A stretch of DNA of 7,041 bases, from the NCBI GenBank assembly GCA_028274825.1, contig JAQCMZ010000328.1, forward strand, positions 1 through 7,041. The letters run 5' to 3'. This stretch comes from Haloferacaceae archaeon (GTDB taxonomy: Archaea; Halobacteriota; Halobacteria; Halobacteriales; Haloferacaceae). Positions within the stretch are counted from its first letter, which is position 1. Each line of letters starts with the position of its first letter. The translations under genes and the position numbers were made by a program. This document shows, piece by piece, positions 5,309 through 7,041 of this stretch. The notes under the pieces were generated by a model that had not been told where the DNA came from, did no database searches, and was given only the letters and a program-made list of their open reading frames with translations.

Positions 5309-6271
5309 ATGGAGTGTATCTCGCTGGGCAACGAGGAGTTCGAAGGGCGGAACAACGCATACCTGTTCACAACAGACGAGACGGTGGGGCTCGTCGATAG
5401 CGGAGTTGCGACAGCCAACGCTCGAGAGACACTGAAATCCGGTCTCGCAGCCCACGGTCTCACTTTCACGGATATTGACGATCTCGTGCTCACCCACTGG
5501 CACTCGGACCACGCTGGCCTCGCCGGAGAGATTCAAGACGCCGGCAACTCACGAGTCCACGCTCACCGGACCGATGCTCCGCTCGTGGCTCGCGGAGAAC
5601 ACGCAATTGAGACATTCGACCAATTGCGAGAATCGTCGTTCCAGGATTGGGGGATCCCCGAGCCGGAATTGACGGAACTGATGGATTTTCTGAAGAATAC
5701 TAATAGTATTGGCGGGACATCTGTCGATATAACTCCGTTCAATGGCGGAGACCAGTTGACTGTCGGCGGGCAACCACTGCGAGTAATCCATACACCAGGC
5801 CATACGGCCGGACTCTGCTGTTTCGACCTCACCGATGGGACTCTGCTCAGTGGCGATGCGGTGCTTCCGGAGTATACGCCCAACATTGGTGGTTCGGACC
5901 CCCGGGTTGACGCGCCGTTGCAGACGTATCTCCGGTCGTTACGAACTCTGGACGAGTGTGGTTTCGATCGATTCTATCCCGGTCACAGAGAGACGATTAC
6001 GAATCCCGCTGACAGAATCTCCGAACTAATCAGCCACCATCACGACCGAACACGACGTGTATTGAAGACACTAGAACGGCTTGGACCGGCCGACCCGTGG
6101 ACAGTTAGCGCCGAGTTGTTCGGCGACCTCAGTGGAATACATGTCATGCACGGCCCCGGTGAGGCGTATGCACATCTTGACCATCTTCACACCGCTGGAG
6201 CAATCGAACGCGTCGACGGGCTCTACCACCCCCCACCGAAAACTGTCGAGATAGACGAGATATTCGGTTGA
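5309..6271 (+). CDS. Metallo-beta-lactamase-fold hydrolase with C-terminal winged-helix-like region
   Basis: A 320-residue probable zinc hydrolase of the large glyoxalase II/LACTB2-like branch; the substrate is unknown. Motifs, numbered from the chosen start, are H63-W-H-S-D-H68, H165 in TPGHTAG, D183 in SGDAV and H226 in YPGHRE, which together make the usual two-metal site. After the catalytic domain, residues 245-305 form a helical segment (RTRRVLKTLERLGPADPWTVSAELFG) ending in AYAHLDHLHTAGAIER, which reads like the winged-helix tail of LACTB2-type proteins. It begins MECISLGNEEFEGRNNAYLF, a typical family start. The frame extends 16 codons further upstream, but the TATA-like box at 5279-5285 points to 5309. 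It is transcribed towards the halocyanin gene, with the two stop codons directly adjacent. Confidence 0.88.
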   Translation: MECISLGNEEFEGRNNAYLFTTDETVGLVDSGVATANARETLKSGLAAHGLTFTDIDDLVLTHWHSDHAGLAGEIQDAGNSRVHAHRTDAPLVARGEHAIETFDQLRESSFQDWGIPEPELTELMDFLKNTNSIGGTSVDITPFNGGDQLTVGGQPLRVIHTPGHTAGLCCFDLTDGTLLSGDAVLPEYTPNIGGSDPRVDAPLQTYLRSLRTLDECGFDRFYPGHRETITNPADRISELISHHHDRTRRVLKTLERLGPADPWTVSAELFGDLSGIHVMHGPGEAYAHLDHLHTAGAIERVDGLYHPPPKTVEIDEIFG

Positions 6272-6796
6272 TTACTCAACTACTACCGCGCCTTTCATGC
6301 CCAGCGCGAGATGAGGGCTACAGACGTATCGATAAGTCCCTGTGTTCTGGAATGTGTGAGTGAAGACAAACCCCTCTTCGGATTCCAACCCAGAATCAAA
6401 GGTGTCGTCTTCGTCTTTGACATTGTGTTGTCCGCCCTTCCCAGTCCACTCGAACACCACGTCAGTGCCTGCAGACACTGCGATTGCTGGTGGGTCGAAC
6501 AGGAACCCCTGATCGCCAGTTCCGACAGCAACCTGGATCTCATCGGCGTCGGTCATATCGAGTGTCCCTTGATAATTCCCCACATCGTCGAACCAGTCGC
6601 CGTAATCTGGTTCTTCATCGACGAACTGGTCACCGCTGCCTATCTCTTCGTCGCTACCGCCAGAACCACTTTCATCCATACTTCCCGACTCGCCTGACTC
6701 GTCAGACCCGCTACCGCCGGAACATCCCGCGAGACTTATTGCGATTACACCAGTGCCCGCCGACTTGACGATTGTCCGTCTGTCGAAATCTGTCAC
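6272..6796 (-). CDS. Halocyanin-type blue copper protein, Tat-exported lipoprotein
   Basis: A 174-residue membrane-anchored electron carrier of the plastocyanin-like halocyanin family, acting on the outer face of the cell membrane, probably in the respiratory chain. The leader has the twin arginine R6-R7 (DRRTIVKS), a short hydrophobic stretch and a lipobox L-A-G-C with Cys25 as the lipid attachment site. A Gly/Ser/Asp/Glu-rich spacer (about residues 26-60) follows. The cupredoxin domain carries the four type I copper ligands: His124 (GGQHNV), Cys159 (YRYVC), His162 (CSPH) and Met167 (ALGMKG). The start codon is GTG at 6794-6796. A TATA box on the minus strand centred at 6822 is exactly placed for a leaderless transcript starting there. 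No partner oxidase gene is in the window. Confidence 0.95.
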   Translation of the reverse strand: MTDFDRRTIVKSAGTGVIAISLAGCSGGSGSDESGESGSMDESGSGGSDEEIGSGDQFVDEEPDYGDWFDDVGNYQGTLDMTDADEIQVAVGTGDQGFLFDPPAIAVSAGTDVVFEWTGKGGQHNVKDEDDTFDSGLESEEGFVFTHTFQNTGTYRYVCSPHLALGMKGAVVVE

Positions 6797-6818
6797 GTAT
6801 CAGCCTCAGTCGTCTACG

Positions 6819-6825
6819 AATAAAA
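6819..6825 (-). promoter_or_regulatory. TATA box of the halocyanin gene
   Basis: The minus strand reads TTTTATT, centred 26 bases upstream of the GTG start at 6796. This spacing fixes the start codon and implies a leaderless mRNA. Confidence 0.65.
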
Positions 6826-6867
6826 CCAATTGCCGAACTTCTAACCCAGCGGGAAGTCGAGTCAGAG

Positions 6868-6876
6868 TTATAAAAG
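6868..6876 (+). promoter_or_regulatory. Strong plus-strand TATA box
   Basis: TTATAAAAG is the best TATA match in the window. It predicts transcription starting near 6895-6898, where an ATG stands at 6895-6897. It is divergent from the halocyanin promoter, with about 43 bases between the two boxes. Confidence 0.6.
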
Positions 6877-6894
6877 CCCCTTTTCGCCTACACA

Positions 6895-7008
6895 ATGATC
6901 GCACAACATATCCGACGGTTGACCGGGATTCCGTCAGCGAGGGAAACTTCGAGACGCTTCGAGAGATTTTACTCTACTGGCCGAACAGAAGAGAATAGAT
7001 GGTTTTGA
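6895..7008 (+). CDS. Possible leaderless small ORF, 37 residues
   Basis: The ATG falls where the TATA box at 6868-6876 would start a leaderless message. The product (MIAQHIRRLTGIPSAR..., ending in ENRWF) is arginine-rich, not acidic, which is unusual for a haloarchaeal protein, and I recognise no family. It overlaps the start of the possible gene at 6999. The transcript may instead be a leader or a small RNA. Confidence 0.25.
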   Translation: MIAQHIRRLTGIPSARETSRRFERFYSTGRTEENRWF

Positions 7009-7041
7009 ATCCGGCACGGCAGCAGGACCCGCCGTCAGATT
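6999..7041 (+). CDS. Possible 5' end of a gene running off the right edge
   Basis: An ATG at 6999-7001 opens a frame (MVLNPARQQDPPSD) that reaches the window end. An AT-rich GATTTTAC around 6965-6972 lies about 29 bases upstream, roughly suiting a leaderless start. Only 14 residues are visible, so no family can be given. Another frame also stays open across this stretch. Confidence 0.3.
   Translation, partial: MVLNPARQQDPPSD

Noticed and set aside
5025..5536. Minus-strand frames opposite the 5' part of the 5309 hydrolase gene
   Set aside because: They are antisense to the well-supported metallo-hydrolase and lack family motifs or promoters.

Overview
The window looks like chromosome of a haloarchaeon (class Halobacteria). 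Four things point there: strongly acidic proteins, a halocyanin-type blue copper lipoprotein with a Tat/lipobox leader, archaeal RNA polymerase subunit L, and AT-rich boxes centred about 26 bases upstream of start codons, as in leaderless haloarchaeal transcripts. By eye the GC content is moderate for this group. The exact genus cannot be told from the sequence.

Layout. Positions 1-350 hold no recognisable gene but contain two strong hairpins, possibly the end of an insertion-sequence remnant. A GNAT acetyltransferase (353-904, minus) follows. Positions 1008-2339 are a graveyard. A surface-protein gene on the minus strand, with a DUF7282-like domain followed by a Thr/Ser/Glu-rich linker and a PGF-CTERM-like anchor, has been broken by a one-base frameshift and by a roughly 475-bp, ORF-less, palindrome-rich element with IS200/IS605-like hairpin ends. 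A second copy of that element's left end lies alone at 1008-1050. An uncharacterised 216-residue acidic protein (2421-3071, plus) comes next. It converges on a metallo-beta-lactamase-fold exonuclease-like gene (3196-4164, minus), with a possible small overlapping ORF between them. Upstream of the exonuclease gene on the same strand is rpoL (4276-4554, minus).

Positions 4555-5308 form a 754-bp gap without a recognisable gene. It contains a GCCAC pentamer tandem repeat next to a hairpin. A second, unrelated metallo-beta-lactamase-fold hydrolase with a C-terminal winged-helix-like region (5309-6271, plus) abuts, stop codon to stop codon, a Tat-exported halocyanin (6272-6796, minus, leaderless GTG start). 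The right edge holds a clear TATA box with a small ORF and the likely start of another gene at 6999.

How the genes work together: they are mostly single transcription units of housekeeping or general character (transcription, nucleic-acid processing, electron transfer, acetylation), not an operon. I found no convincing defence system, CRISPR array or other dedicated multi-gene novel system. The most unusual part is the layered decay and mobile-element insertion at 1008-2339.
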